NCBI GenBank assembly: GCA_035476575.1
Contig: DATILL010000123.1
Location: 48,103 to 112,102 of the forward strand
Direction: 5' to 3'
Length of the DNA stretch: 64,000 nt
Source of the DNA: DATILL01 sp035476575
GTDB taxonomy: Bacteria; Actinomycetota; Actinomycetes; Mycobacteriales; JACQDL01
This document shows positions 25,052-33,664 of this stretch, piece by piece; position 1 is the first letter of the stretch, and each line of letters begins with the position of its first letter. The position numbers and the translations under genes are program-made. The notes under the pieces are model-generated. The model was not told the origin of the DNA. It ran no database searches and worked only from the letters and a program-made list of their open reading frames with translations.

Positions 25052-25205
25052 GCCCGTGTGGTGACCTCTCGGCGTTGTGGTGACCTGTTGTTGTCCGCGC
25101 GGCCCGTGTGGTGACCTCTCGGCGCTGTGGTGACCTGTTGTTGTCTATGGAGCCCGAGAGGTCACCACTTGGGGGTGGCGGAGCCCGTGTGGTGACTTGT
25201 TGGGG
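25052..25205. repeat. Tandem and inverted repeats in the xdhC/HNH intergenic region
   Basis: Bases 25052-25095 and 25102-25145 are two nearly identical 44-bp units (period 50). An inverted copy of their core lies at 25155-25168, exact reverse complement of 25108-25121. A partial third direct copy starts near 25182. The unit carries GTGGTGACC twice. The region 24957-25369 holds no gene, is T-rich compared with its surroundings, and otherwise contains only the promoter at 25358. Function unknown; binding sites or a folded RNA are possible. Confidence 0.8.
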
Positions 25206-25357
25206 GATGGGTGCGGGCCGTGTTGCTGCCGCCCCATCGACCTCGTCGATGGGTTGCCACCGGAGCTACCGCGGGCGCTTGCCGCTTCACTCACCGAAGT
25301 TTCTGACTTTCTTTTTGGACGGTCGTCTCTCGCTCCGGTTTTGTCAGTGGTCCCGTT

Positions 25358-25363
25358 TAGCCT
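25358..25363 (+). promoter_or_regulatory. Leaderless -10 box (TAGCCT) for the DUF222-HNH gene
   Basis: TAGCCT, 6 nt before ATG 25370; no Shine-Dalgarno present. Confidence 0.6.
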
Positions 25364-25369
25364 TGCCGT

Positions 25370-26659
25370 ATGTCGGTCATCGTCACCAGCGCGGTCGAGC
25401 AGGTTCGCTCGGCTGTTGACTCGTGTGTCGATGCGCCGTTGTTTGGGTTGACCGACGCGCAGGTGGACGAGCTTCTGGTGGGCGTGTTCAGGCAGGTCAG
25501 CCGGTTGACTGGTGTGCTGGTGTTGCCGCTGGTCCGGGAGGCCGATACGCGGGGGCTGGCCAAGGAGCACGACGCGCCGTCAACGGCGGCGTGGCTGCGG
25601 GACCACCTGCGGCTGCGGCCGGGTGAGGCGGGACGGCTGCTGCGGCTGGCGCACCAGCTCGACCGGGAGCTGCCCGCCACCGCGGCGGCGCTGGCCGAGG
25701 GCGACATCAGCCGGGACCACGCGCAGGTGATCGCGGACGCGGTGCGGGCGCTGCCGGCCGAGACACCCGCCGCGACCCGGGTCGCGGCGGAGCGGGCGCT
25801 GGTCGAGCACTCCGCCACCTTCGACCCCGACGCGGTCCGGCTGCTCGGCCGGCGCGTCCTGGACGTCGTAGATCCCGACCACAGCGACGAGCTGCTCCGC
25901 CGCCAGGTGGAACGTGAGGCCGCCGAGGCCTACACCCACCGTGACCTGCGCATCTCCCCCGCCGGGCCGGGGCTGAACCGGATCAGCGGGTTCCTCGACA
26001 CCGAAGGCACCGCCACCCTGCGCGTCGCTCTGGACCCGCTGGCCGCACCCCGCCCTACCGACCCCGCGACCGGCGTTCGCGACGACCGTACGCATGGGCA
26101 GCGGATGGCGGACGCGTTGGTGGAGCTGGCCGATCGCTCCCTGCGGATGGGCGACTTGCCTGAGAACGGCGGGGAACGCCCCACCCTCATGGTGACCATG
26201 CCGTACGACACGCTCGCCGCGGCCACCGGCGCCGGCACGCTCGACACCGGCGACATCCTGCCCGCCAGCCAGGTACGCCGCCTCGCCTGCGACGCGCGGA
26301 TCATCCCGGCGGTGTTGGGCAGCCGTGGCGAGGTCCTCGACCTCGGCCGCGACACCCGTCTGTTCGTCGGCGCCGCTCGGCGCGCCATTATTCTCCGCGA
26401 CAAAGGATGCGTCTTCCCCGGCTGCGACCGACCCTACCAATGGTGCCACTGCCACCATTGTGTGTCCTGGGTCGACGGCGGCAGGACCGACCAGAACAAC
26501 GGCGTGCTCGTCTGTGGGCATCACCATAGAGCCATCCACCACAACGGCTGGGACGTGAGAATAGCGGCCGACGGCTTGCCGGAGTTTATCCCCCCAAGGG
26601 CGGTGGACCCCGACCGCCGACCCATCCGCCACCACCGACACCGAAAACGCACCGTATGA
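25370..26659 (+). CDS. DUF222 and HNH endonuclease protein (13E12 repeat family)
   Basis: 429 residues. The DUF222 domain (about 20-300) is helical with the usual STAAWLRDHLRLRPGEAGRL segment. The HNH nuclease (about 335-400) has CVFPGCDRPYQWCHCHH, then WVDGGRTDQNNGVLVCGHHH, giving the zinc Cys pairs and the His/Asn catalytic set. A basic tail (RHHRHRKR) ends the protein. This family is multicopy in actinobacteria and is the coding part of REP13E12 repeats in M. tuberculosis, where one copy serves as a phage attachment site. Its biological role is not settled. All nuclease residues look intact. Confidence 0.88.
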   Translation: MSVIVTSAVEQVRSAVDSCVDAPLFGLTDAQVDELLVGVFRQVSRLTGVLVLPLVREADTRGLAKEHDAPSTAAWLRDHLRLRPGEAGRLLRLAHQLDRELPATAAALAEGDISRDHAQVIADAVRALPAETPAATRVAAERALVEHSATFDPDAVRLLGRRVLDVVDPDHSDELLRRQVEREAAEAYTHRDLRISPAGPGLNRISGFLDTEGTATLRVALDPLAAPRPTDPATGVRDDRTHGQRMADALVELADRSLRMGDLPENGGERPTLMVTMPYDTLAAATGAGTLDTGDILPASQVRRLACDARIIPAVLGSRGEVLDLGRDTRLFVGAARRAIILRDKGCVFPGCDRPYQWCHCHHCVSWVDGGRTDQNNGVLVCGHHHRAIHHNGWDVRIAADGLPEFIPPRAVDPDRRPIRHHRHRKRTV

Positions 26660-26768
26660 ACTACCTGGGGTCGTACGATCGGGACTCGACCGCCTCGCCC
26701 GGGCCTCGTTCGGGCGAGGCGGGGTCGCGGGGTCTGGCGCGCCGCGAGGAGCCGTCGGCGGGCTGCAC

Positions 26769-26774
26769 TAGGCT
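26769..26774 (+). promoter_or_regulatory. Leaderless -10 box (TAGGCT) for the recD2 gene
   Basis: TAGGCT, 7 nt before ATG 26782. This fixes the start 126 bases downstream of the longest open frame. Confidence 0.65.
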
Positions 26775-26781
26775 GCCAGCC

Positions 26782-28668
26782 ATGCCCGATGAGGTGTTCG
26801 TCGCGTTCTGTGCGGCTGGGTTGTGGCCCGGGGTCGGTCCGGTGCTGGCCGGGCAGCTCGCCGAGGCCGGCATCCATGGGCCGGACGACGTGACGGTCGA
26901 CAAGCTGGTCGCCCTGCCCAAGGTCGGCCGGACCAGGGCCGAGCGACTGCTCTCGGGGTGGATCGGCGCGGCGGCCAGCTATGAGGTCGCCGGGATGCTG
27001 GTGCCGGCCGGGCTGCCCACGCGGGCCGCGGCGCGGCTGGTTGACGTGCTCGGCGACGGCGCCGCCCGGCTGCTGCGCGAGGACCCGTGGCGGCTGCTCG
27101 AGCTGTCCGACATCACGGTGGTCGAGGCCGACCGGTTCGCGCTTGCCACCGTCCCCGGGGTCCAGCGGGACGACGCACGGCGCGGCCGGGCGCTGGTCGC
27201 GCACATCCTGGCCCGGGCCGGCCGGGACGGGCACACGGCCTGGCCGGCCGAGCAGGTTGCCTCGGCCCTGGCCGGGCATGGCATCGCCGATCCGGAGAAG
27301 GCCATCGTCGCAGCCGCCGAGACCGGCGCGGTGCTCACGGTGGACGACGGCCTGCTCGCCCTCGACCGGTATGCAATGGCCGAGGACGGCATCGCCGAGG
27401 CGGTCCAGCGGCTGACCGCCACCTGCCAGCCGCTGACAGCCAAGAAAGCCAAGAAGACGACCGGCGCGGATGAGCTGGACGACGCGCAGCGGGCCGCCGT
27501 ACAGGCTGTACTCAGCAACGGCGTGTCGGTGCTGACCGGCGGGCCGGGCACCGGCAAGAGCCGCACCGTCGCCGCCGTCGTCGGGCTGGCCGAGGCACAC
27601 GGCAAGACCGTGGCGCTGGCCGCCCCCACCGGCCGGGCCGCCAAGCGGCTGGAGGAGCTGACCGACGCCACGGCGAGCACGATCCACCGGCTGCTCGGCG
27701 CGCAGGGCATGACCGGCGGGTTCGCGCACTGCGAGGAGCTGCCGCTGGAAGCCGACGTGGTGGTGATCGACGAGGTGTCCATGCTGGACGCCGAGCTGGC
27801 CGCCGCGCTGCTGGAGGCGTGCGCCGACGGCACCCACCTGCTGCTGGTGGGCGACCCGGCGCAGCTCCCGTCGATCGGGCCGGGCCGGGTGCTGGCCGAC
27901 CTGGTCGAGTCGGGCGCGGTGCCGGTGACCGAGCTGACCACGCTGTACCGGCAGGCCGAGGGCGGGGCGATCGCCCGGTTGGCGACTGCCGTGCGGGCCG
28001 GCGACCTGCCGGCGGTCAGCGACCCCGACCGGGAGGTCGTGGTGGTGCCTGCCCGCGGGTCCGCCGAGGCGGCGCACCGGGTGGTCCAGCTCGTCACCGA
28101 CTCCATCCCGCGGGCGCTCGGCATCCCGCCCGACCAGGTGCAGGTGGTGACCCCGGTGCACCGCGGCCCGGCCGGCACGATCGAGCTCAACCGGGTGCTC
28201 AAGGCCCGACTCAACCCGGGCAGCGGCACGGTCTCCGGCTTCGACCCGGGCGACCGGGTGGTGGCGACCGCCAACCACCTGGACGCCGAGCCGGCCGGGT
28301 TCGCCAACGGCGAGGTCGGCGTGGTGACCGCGGCGGGCAACGGCACGGTGACGGTGGAGTTCGCGAGCGGGCCGGCCGAGGTGTCGGGCAAGGCGCTGGC
28401 CGACATCCGGCACGGCTGGGCGATCACCGTGCACCGGGCGCAGGGCTCGGAGTGGCCGGCGGTGGTCGTCGTACTGCCGCCGGAGGCCGGGGGGATGCTG
28501 TCCCGGCCGCTGGTCTACACCGCGCTGACCCGGGCGCAGCGGCACCTGTCGGTCGTGCATGCGGCCGGGCCCGCGGTGGCCCGGGCGGTACGCGAGGTGG
28601 GTGCCCGGCCGCGCCGGACCCGGCTGCGCACGCTGCTCGCCAGCGGTAGGCCGCCCGCCGGGGACTGA
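26782..28668 (+). CDS. recD2: RecD2-like 5'-3' DNA helicase
   Basis: 628 residues. The N-terminal region contains helix-hairpin-helix units (LPKVGRTRAERLLSG; ATVPGVQRDDARRGRAL) and a winged-helix-like segment. The superfamily 1B helicase core follows: Walker A GGPGTGKSRTVAAV at about 253-266, APTGRAAKRLEEL, Walker B VVVIDEVSMLD near 326-336, LVGDPAQLPSIGPG, and the C-terminal HGWAITVHRAQGSEWPAVVV and LVYTALTRAQ motifs. RecD2 acts outside RecBCD in repair and fork protection. Somewhat shorter than Bacillus or Deinococcus RecD2 at the N-terminus but complete. Neighbouring fdhD is unrelated in function. Confidence 0.88.
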   Translation: MPDEVFVAFCAAGLWPGVGPVLAGQLAEAGIHGPDDVTVDKLVALPKVGRTRAERLLSGWIGAAASYEVAGMLVPAGLPTRAAARLVDVLGDGAARLLREDPWRLLELSDITVVEADRFALATVPGVQRDDARRGRALVAHILARAGRDGHTAWPAEQVASALAGHGIADPEKAIVAAAETGAVLTVDDGLLALDRYAMAEDGIAEAVQRLTATCQPLTAKKAKKTTGADELDDAQRAAVQAVLSNGVSVLTGGPGTGKSRTVAAVVGLAEAHGKTVALAAPTGRAAKRLEELTDATASTIHRLLGAQGMTGGFAHCEELPLEADVVVIDEVSMLDAELAAALLEACADGTHLLLVGDPAQLPSIGPGRVLADLVESGAVPVTELTTLYRQAEGGAIARLATAVRAGDLPAVSDPDREVVVVPARGSAEAAHRVVQLVTDSIPRALGIPPDQVQVVTPVHRGPAGTIELNRVLKARLNPGSGTVSGFDPGDRVVATANHLDAEPAGFANGEVGVVTAAGNGTVTVEFASGPAEVSGKALADIRHGWAITVHRAQGSEWPAVVVVLPPEAGGMLSRPLVYTALTRAQRHLSVVHAAGPAVARAVREVGARPRRTRLRTLLASGRPPAGD

Positions 28669-28689
28669 CGCGGGGAGCAGAATCGGCGT

Positions 28690-29514
28690 ATGGGTCGGGT
28701 CACGGTACGGCGTCCGGTGGTCCGGCTCGGGCCGGACGGCGAACGGCGGCGGCAGGACGCGCTCGCCGTGGAGGAGCCGCTGGAGCTGCGGGTCGGCGGA
28801 CGGCCGCTGGCGGTGACGATGCGGACCCCGGGCTCCGACGTCGAGCTGGTGCACGGGTTCCTGCTGACCGAGGGCATGATCCGGTCGCGGGCGGACGTGG
28901 CGGTGGCGCGGTACTGCGACTCGGTGGACGCCGAGGGGCGGAACACCTACAACGTGCTGGACGTGCTGCTGGCCGAGGGGGTGCCGGCGCCCGACCCGGG
29001 CGTCGAGCGGAACTTCTACACGACGTCGTCCTGCGGGGTGTGCGGGAAGGCGTCGCTGGACGCCGTCCGGCTGCGCACCGTGTTTCCGCCGGGAGCCGAC
29101 CCGGTGACGGTCGAGGCGGCGGTGCTGGCTGGCCTGCCAGCGGCGCTGCGGTCGGCGCAGCGGGTCTTCGACTCGACGGGCGGGCTGCACGCGGCCGGGC
29201 TGTTCACCGCCCGGGGTGAGCCGTTGGTGGTACGAGAGGACGTCGGCCGGCACAACGCGGTGGACAAGGTAGTCGGCTGGGCGGTGCTCGCCGATCGGGT
29301 GCCGGCTGCGGGGTGCGTGCTGCTGGTGTCTGGTCGGGCGTCGTTCGAGCTGGTCCAGAAGGCGGTCATGGCGGGTGTCCCGGTGCTGGCCGCGGTGTCC
29401 GCGCCGTCCTCGCTGGCGGTCGAGCTTGCCGCCGAGGCCGGCGTCACCCTGGTCGGCTTCCTACGCGGCCCGACGATGAACATTTACTCCCGCGACGACC
29501 GCATCCTCGGCTAG
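28690..29514 (+). CDS. fdhD: Formate dehydrogenase sulfurtransferase FdhD
   Basis: 274 residues. Transfers sulfur to the molybdenum cofactor before insertion into formate dehydrogenase. The key cysteines C115 and C118 are in SSCGVCGKASL. Other family motifs are VELVHGFLLTEGMI (about 57-70), GLHAAGLFTARGEPLVVRED, VGRHNAVDKVVGW and LLVSGRASFELVQKA. It starts 21 bp after recD2. No fdh structural gene is in the window. Together with the xdhC operon 5 kb away it shows molybdenum-cofactor enzymes elsewhere in the genome. Confidence 0.92.
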   Translation: MGRVTVRRPVVRLGPDGERRRQDALAVEEPLELRVGGRPLAVTMRTPGSDVELVHGFLLTEGMIRSRADVAVARYCDSVDAEGRNTYNVLDVLLAEGVPAPDPGVERNFYTTSSCGVCGKASLDAVRLRTVFPPGADPVTVEAAVLAGLPAALRSAQRVFDSTGGLHAAGLFTARGEPLVVREDVGRHNAVDKVVGWAVLADRVPAAGCVLLVSGRASFELVQKAVMAGVPVLAAVSAPSSLAVELAAEAGVTLVGFLRGPTMNIYSRDDRILG

Positions 29515-29573
29515 CGCTGCCCGGTCAGGGGTACGCAGCCAGTACGGTCCGCCGGGCCGCCGGTTGTTTCTCG

Positions 29574-31622
29574 CTAGTCAGGCCGTGTCGTCGAGGACCG
29601 CCTCCGCCAGAGGTTTCTCAGCTTCGGAAGACGTGTCCTGATCGTCGGTGACCGCAGGGCAGCGAGTCGATCATGTACCCACGACAGGTCGCGTTGCCAT
29701 TGGGTGTTGGTTGGGTCGGTGGCGGCCAGGCGTTCGCGAATGGTCAGGGCGGCGGTGTAGTGGCGGGTGGCCGTGGTCAGGTCCCCGCCCGCCACCGCCA
29801 GGTCCCCCAGCTTTTCGTGGCTGATCGACAGGTCGCGTTGCCACTCGGTGTTGGTTGGGTCGGCGGCGGCCAGGCGTTCGCGAATAGTTAGGGCGGCGGT
29901 GTAGTGGCGGGTGGCCGTGGTCAGGTCTCCGCCCGCCACCGCCAGGTCCCCCAGCTTGTTCTGGCTGATCGACAGGTCGCGTTGCCATTCGGTGTTGGTT
30001 GGGTCGGCGGTAGCCAGGCGTTCGCGAATGGTCAGGGCGGCGGTGTAGTGGCGGGTGGCCGCGGTCAGGTCCCCGCCCGCCCTGGCCAGGTCCCCCAGCC
30101 TTTCGTGGCTGACCGACAGGTCGCGTTGCCACTCGGTGTTGGTCAGGTCGGCGGCGCGCTCGGCAATCTGGTGATCGATTTGGCGGGCGAGATCTTTGGC
30201 TGCGGTGAGATCGCCAAGGGAAAGGACTGACTGCATCTCCAGATCCGCGATCAAGATCCACGCTCGTTCGGTATCGGGAACCATCGGACGGATCTCGGCG
30301 AGGAATGCTGCCGTGGCCAGGGTGCCGGACAGCATCTGAGCCGCCTCCGTGGCCACGGAGGCCGCATCATCGTACCGCCGCAGATAGGCGAGATGGCGGG
30401 GAACTTCGAGCAGGTCGAGGTAATCCGCGGCCCCGTTCTCGAAGCGACGCATGCGCATGGCGAGCGCGCGTTCGTGTTCGGCGCTCAGGGAGCCGTCGAC
30501 GTTCCGCGTGACAAGGTCCGCGGTCCAGGGATGCATGCTGATCGCGCCGCCGAGGCTGGTGACCAAGGTCAGGTCGGCGAGTAGCTCGACGGTGTCCGCG
30601 AGGGACGGTGGGACCGGCGCCGAGACAAGGGCGTAGCCGAGGTCGTCGAGCGTCATGGGCGCGCGGCTGACGGCGATCTGCCGCAGTACGGCCTGCTGGG
30701 CGTCGTTCAACAGGCTGAGCAGTTGCTCCAGCAGGATGTCGGCGCTGCCGAGCACCATCGCCTCGTCGATCGCCTGACCGAGTGGCCTTGGCTTGCTGAC
30801 GTCGACTCCCCGCTCCTTGGCGAGGGCGCGCAGTTTGATCTGAACGTCGAGCAGGTTGGCGCCTCCGCCACGGATCAGCGCATTGACGAACTCGATCAGC
30901 CGGGGATGGCCGCCGATGGTCCGGGCCAGCAACGCCCTGTCGGCTACGCCGAGGTCGCGGAGGGCGGGCAGGCGCAGCAGCATGCGGCGTAGTTCGCTCG
31001 GTGACAGCGGTAGCACGTGGATCGGGACCAGCAGGCCGTCGGCGCCGGGCACCGGATGGCGCGACGTCACCAGCAGGGCTCCGACCCGGCAGGCGTCACA
31101 GAGCCGGCCGAACAGACCCTCCACCGAGGCGTCTGCGAACTCCTGGCCGCCGGCCGTGAGATTCTGCTCAAAGTCGTCGAACACGAGCAGAACTCTGTGC
31201 TGCGCCAGCAGCCGGCAGAGCAGGTTGAACTTGTGCGTGTCGTCGGTCTGCATGTCGGCGAACGGCGCGGCCAGGTCACCATGGCCAGCGGCGTCGAGCA
31301 TCTTCGCGGCGGTGGCGAACAGCGCGGTCGGGTTCCATCGTCCGTCGTGCGGAATGACGCCCCACCCATCGCCGCGCAGTCGGGTCATGACCCGTCCGGC
31401 GATTCCCGTCTTGCCGATCCCGCCGATCCCCAGAAGCTGGGCTCCCGCGGCGGCGCCCCAGGTGTCCAGTGCTTTCGGGCCGCGCCGCAGCACCGCCGTA
31501 GCGTCGCGCAGCTCCCGGCGGCGCCCGATCAACTGGCCCATGCCGAGGTCACGCACCGACGTCCCGGTCGGTATCACCATGGGCCGTGTCAGAGGCTGCG
31601 GCGCTGTCCCGTCGTCCAGCAT
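29574..31622 (-). CDS. STAND NTPase with C-terminal TPR repeats; downstream half of an interrupted SEFIR-CHAT-STAND-TPR frame
   Basis: 682 residues if translation starts at ATG 31622, which has GAGGA 7 nt upstream. The same frame continues without a break up to the TAG at 31812-31814, and those 63 extra codons read as the end of a CHAT domain (AAAFYAELAREPRQPVGQVL). The NB-ARC/STAND module shows LIGRRRELRDA, Walker A LLGIGGIGKTGIAGR and Walker B RVLLVFDDFEQNL, then a winged-helix-like region. The C-terminus (about 500-650) has about three and a half TPR units of 48 residues. STAND-TPR proteins sense ligands and oligomerise. Here the partner domain is the SEFIR-CHAT protein directly upstream. 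Confidence 0.85.
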   Translation of the reverse strand: MLDDGTAPQPLTRPMVIPTGTSVRDLGMGQLIGRRRELRDATAVLRRGPKALDTWGAAAGAQLLGIGGIGKTGIAGRVMTRLRGDGWGVIPHDGRWNPTALFATAAKMLDAAGHGDLAAPFADMQTDDTHKFNLLCRLLAQHRVLLVFDDFEQNLTAGGQEFADASVEGLFGRLCDACRVGALLVTSRHPVPGADGLLVPIHVLPLSPSELRRMLLRLPALRDLGVADRALLARTIGGHPRLIEFVNALIRGGGANLLDVQIKLRALAKERGVDVSKPRPLGQAIDEAMVLGSADILLEQLLSLLNDAQQAVLRQIAVSRAPMTLDDLGYALVSAPVPPSLADTVELLADLTLVTSLGGAISMHPWTADLVTRNVDGSLSAEHERALAMRMRRFENGAADYLDLLEVPRHLAYLRRYDDAASVATEAAQMLSGTLATAAFLAEIRPMVPDTERAWILIADLEMQSVLSLGDLTAAKDLARQIDHQIAERAADLTNTEWQRDLSVSHERLGDLARAGGDLTAATRHYTAALTIRERLATADPTNTEWQRDLSISQNKLGDLAVAGGDLTTATRHYTAALTIRERLAAADPTNTEWQRDLSISHEKLGDLAVAGGDLTTATRHYTAALTIRERLAATDPTNTQWQRDLSWVHDRLAALRSPTIRTRLPKLRNLWRRRSSTTRPD
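29690..30125 (-). repeat. Near-identical 144-bp direct repeats encoding TPR units
   Basis: Three consecutive units with a 144-bp period (the same GCGTTCGCGAAT-type sequence, as read on the + strand, begins near 29730, 29874 and 30018), encoding 48-residue TPR units. Differences between copies are few and partly synonymous, which indicates recent duplication or gene conversion. Confidence 0.85.
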
Positions 31623-31811
31623 GAGCTGGTCCTCGGTGGCGGTGAGCAGGGTGGCGACGCCGTACTCGGGTGGCAGCAGGCCGGCGCGGTCGCCATGGTC
31701 CCGACGGATAGCGGCCTCGGCATCCCGCCGGGCGTGCGCGAGAACTTGCCCGACCGGCTGCCGCGGCTCGCGCGCCAGCTCGGCGTAGAACGCGGCGGCC
31801 AGGGTGGTCGC

Positions 31812-31814
31812 CTA
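31812..31814 (-). other. In-frame TAG codon inside the CHAT domain
   Basis: The reverse-strand codon after the residues APVTDS is TAG, and the next codons in the same frame read ATTLAAAFYAEL. In CHAT proteins the residue after the VTDS segment is usually Tyr, so a single TAC-to-TAG change would explain it. Removing the stop gives one frame from 33281 to 29574 of about 1,235 codons. Confidence 0.85.
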
Positions 31815-33281
31815 GCTGTCGGTGACGGGTGCCTGCATGGCGATGACCCGGTCGGCGCCGCGCTGGATCAGCCCGGCTGCCATCGCCTCGGCCCCTGCTG
31901 CTCCACCGGAGCAGGCCGACAGCACGATCAGCGGGACCGGCCGGCCGGCGTGGCGCAGCGCGTCGATCACCTGCTGGGCGGTGGCCGGGGCCGGGCCGCC
32001 GTCCTCGTCCTCCAGCTCGACCTGGTCGCGCGAGCCGTGCGCCGAGAGGTGCAGCACATGGTAGGCGTCGTCCTGCAACGCCCGGCTGATCTGGGCCAGC
32101 GACGCGACCTCGAGGATCTGCACCTCAGCCGTGACGCCGCCCGGCCGTCCGGCGCCGGCATGGAGACCGTCGACCGCATCCAGGATGGCCTGCATCTCCG
32201 CCTCGACGTCCAGCGGCTGGTTGGTGGTGCGGGTCTCGTCGGGGGCGGCCACCGCTGCGAGCACCTTGATCGGGCCGGGCCACCGGACGGGCGCGGTCAA
32301 CGGGGCGCCACCGACCCGCCGGCACACCGACACCCCAGGTCGCAGCCCCACCGGCCCGAGGTCGACGCCGTGGCTCGTGGTCAGCCGCAGCAGCTCGACC
32401 GGCAGCCCGAGCGCGGCGCCATCGCCGGTGAGCACGAGGTCGAGGTGACTGCCCGGCGCGAGCCGGTCGGCCAGGTCCGCGACCAAGTGGTGGGTCCGGT
32501 CGTCGAACAGCAGGGCGGCCAGCTTCCGGCCGGCATCGACCATCCGCTCCCGGGCGGCGGGCGGGCTCGACCCCAGGGCGGACCAGACGTCACGCACCTC
32601 GGTCCGCACCGCCGCTTCATGCCGGCAGACCACGGTGCCGGCGAGGCTCACCGTGCTGGCCAGCCGGCCGTCCGCCAGCTCAACGTCGAGGAGCAGCTCG
32701 GTACGGACCGCCGCCGCGACGGGTGCGAGTGTGGCTGGCGCGGCCCGCGTCCCGAAGACCGGGGGCGTGCCGATCGGCGGCTCGGTCTCGCTGGGCTGCC
32801 CCAGCAGCAGCCGGAGCAGCTTCTCGGCGCCTGCCAGAGTGAGCTCGGGGATCCGGTAGTGCGTGGCTGAGTTCGGCCCCAGCCAGACCGGGATGTCCTC
32901 GACCCTACGACCGGGCAGCAGCACGGGGAGAAACCGCTCCAGCGCCGCGGCCAGGTCGGAGTAGACCTCCTCGCGGATCAGCAGGGCTTCCCACTGCACG
33001 CCTCGGCCCTCGTCCGGCGCGGCGTCCCCCTCGGCCCGCCGACGGTACGCCGGCGAGGCCACGACCAGGACGAACCGGGCCGCCCGGACCTCGCGGATCA
33101 TCCACAGCGGCCAGTCCTGCCGCCGTTCGGCCGCGGGCAGGTCCAGCCGCGCGTCGATCCCGTGCTGCCGCAGGAACCACCAGAACGCCCGGACCTGGTC
33201 CTCGTGCGCCTCGTCATCGTGGGCGTACGAGATGAACACCCGTACCGGCGCCTCGACCGCCGGCCCGGTCACCAACCACAT
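31812..33281 (-). CDS. SEFIR and CHAT protease protein, upstream half of the interrupted frame
   Basis: 489 residues from ATG 33281 (MWLVTGPAVE); ATG 33332 is an alternative. The SEFIR domain (about 13-150) begins VRVFISYAHDDEAHEDQ and has RQDWPLWMIREV and FVLVVASPAYRRR. SEFIR is a TIR relative. The CHAT caspase-like domain (about 195 to the stop) keeps the catalytic pair: His415 in HLSAHGSRDQ and Cys457 in IVLSACSGGAAG. The stop falls 32 residues after the Cys, before the last helices of the domain. CHAT proteases cut partner proteins in bacterial immunity, and a SEFIR protein is reported to act against phage. It is divergent from the DUF5703 gene. Confidence 0.82.
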   Translation of the reverse strand: MWLVTGPAVEAPVRVFISYAHDDEAHEDQVRAFWWFLRQHGIDARLDLPAAERRQDWPLWMIREVRAARFVLVVASPAYRRRAEGDAAPDEGRGVQWEALLIREEVYSDLAAALERFLPVLLPGRRVEDIPVWLGPNSATHYRIPELTLAGAEKLLRLLLGQPSETEPPIGTPPVFGTRAAPATLAPVAAAVRTELLLDVELADGRLASTVSLAGTVVCRHEAAVRTEVRDVWSALGSSPPAARERMVDAGRKLAALLFDDRTHHLVADLADRLAPGSHLDLVLTGDGAALGLPVELLRLTTSHGVDLGPVGLRPGVSVCRRVGGAPLTAPVRWPGPIKVLAAVAAPDETRTTNQPLDVEAEMQAILDAVDGLHAGAGRPGGVTAEVQILEVASLAQISRALQDDAYHVLHLSAHGSRDQVELEDEDGGPAPATAQQVIDALRHAGRPVPLIVLSACSGGAAGAEAMAAGLIQRGADRVIAMQAPVTDS

Positions 33282-33443
33282 CCCATTGCGACACCCCTCC
33301 GAACATGCACGGTACTGGGCCAACGGGTGCATCACGCCAGCTTCCACCCACCCAGATCCCCTCCACCGCGAGACACCGGGTCGGAGGCGGTAAACGCACT
33401 GGCAACTAGAGACGGTCCCGCGGTGAACGGGCATACTCCCGTC

Positions 33444-33650
33444 ATGGACCCGGCAGACGCCGAGTGGGAGTACGCACCGCTGCGGATCCCGTCCGACACC
33501 GATCGGCAGACCGCGGCGGTGCAGCTCACGCTTCACGCCGAGTACGGCGGCTGGGAGCTGGCCAGAGTCCGGTTGCACGCGGATGGCACCCGTCGGGTGT
33601 GGCTGCGGCGCAGGCGGTCCGGCTACCGGCTCCCCGGCCCGCTGTCCTGA
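33444..33650 (+). CDS. Small DUF5703-like protein
   Basis: 68 residues from ATG 33444. The core EWEYAPLRIPSDTDRQTAAV and HAEYGGWELARVRLHADGTR followed by RRVWLRRR match the short actinobacterial DUF5703 family. Cytosolic, basic C-terminus, function unknown. A longer frame from 33162 would overlap the divergent SEFIR-CHAT gene and has no family support. A CATACT box 6 nt before the ATG suggests a leaderless start. Confidence 0.72.
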   Translation: MDPADAEWEYAPLRIPSDTDRQTAAVQLTLHAEYGGWELARVRLHADGTRRVWLRRRRSGYRLPGPLS

Positions 33651-33664
33651 GGCGTCCGCACCAG

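Noticed and set aside
25052..25205. CRISPR array before the HNH gene
   Set aside because: Only two full units, with 6-bp spacing and an inverted copy; no spacers and no cas genes.
26521..29253. 910-codon reverse frame opposite recD2 and fdhD
   Set aside because: Both forward genes are complete and well conserved; this frame has no domain.
29690..30125. CRISPR-like or minisatellite array
   Set aside because: The repeats keep a 144-bp period in frame and encode TPR units, so they are part of a protein gene.
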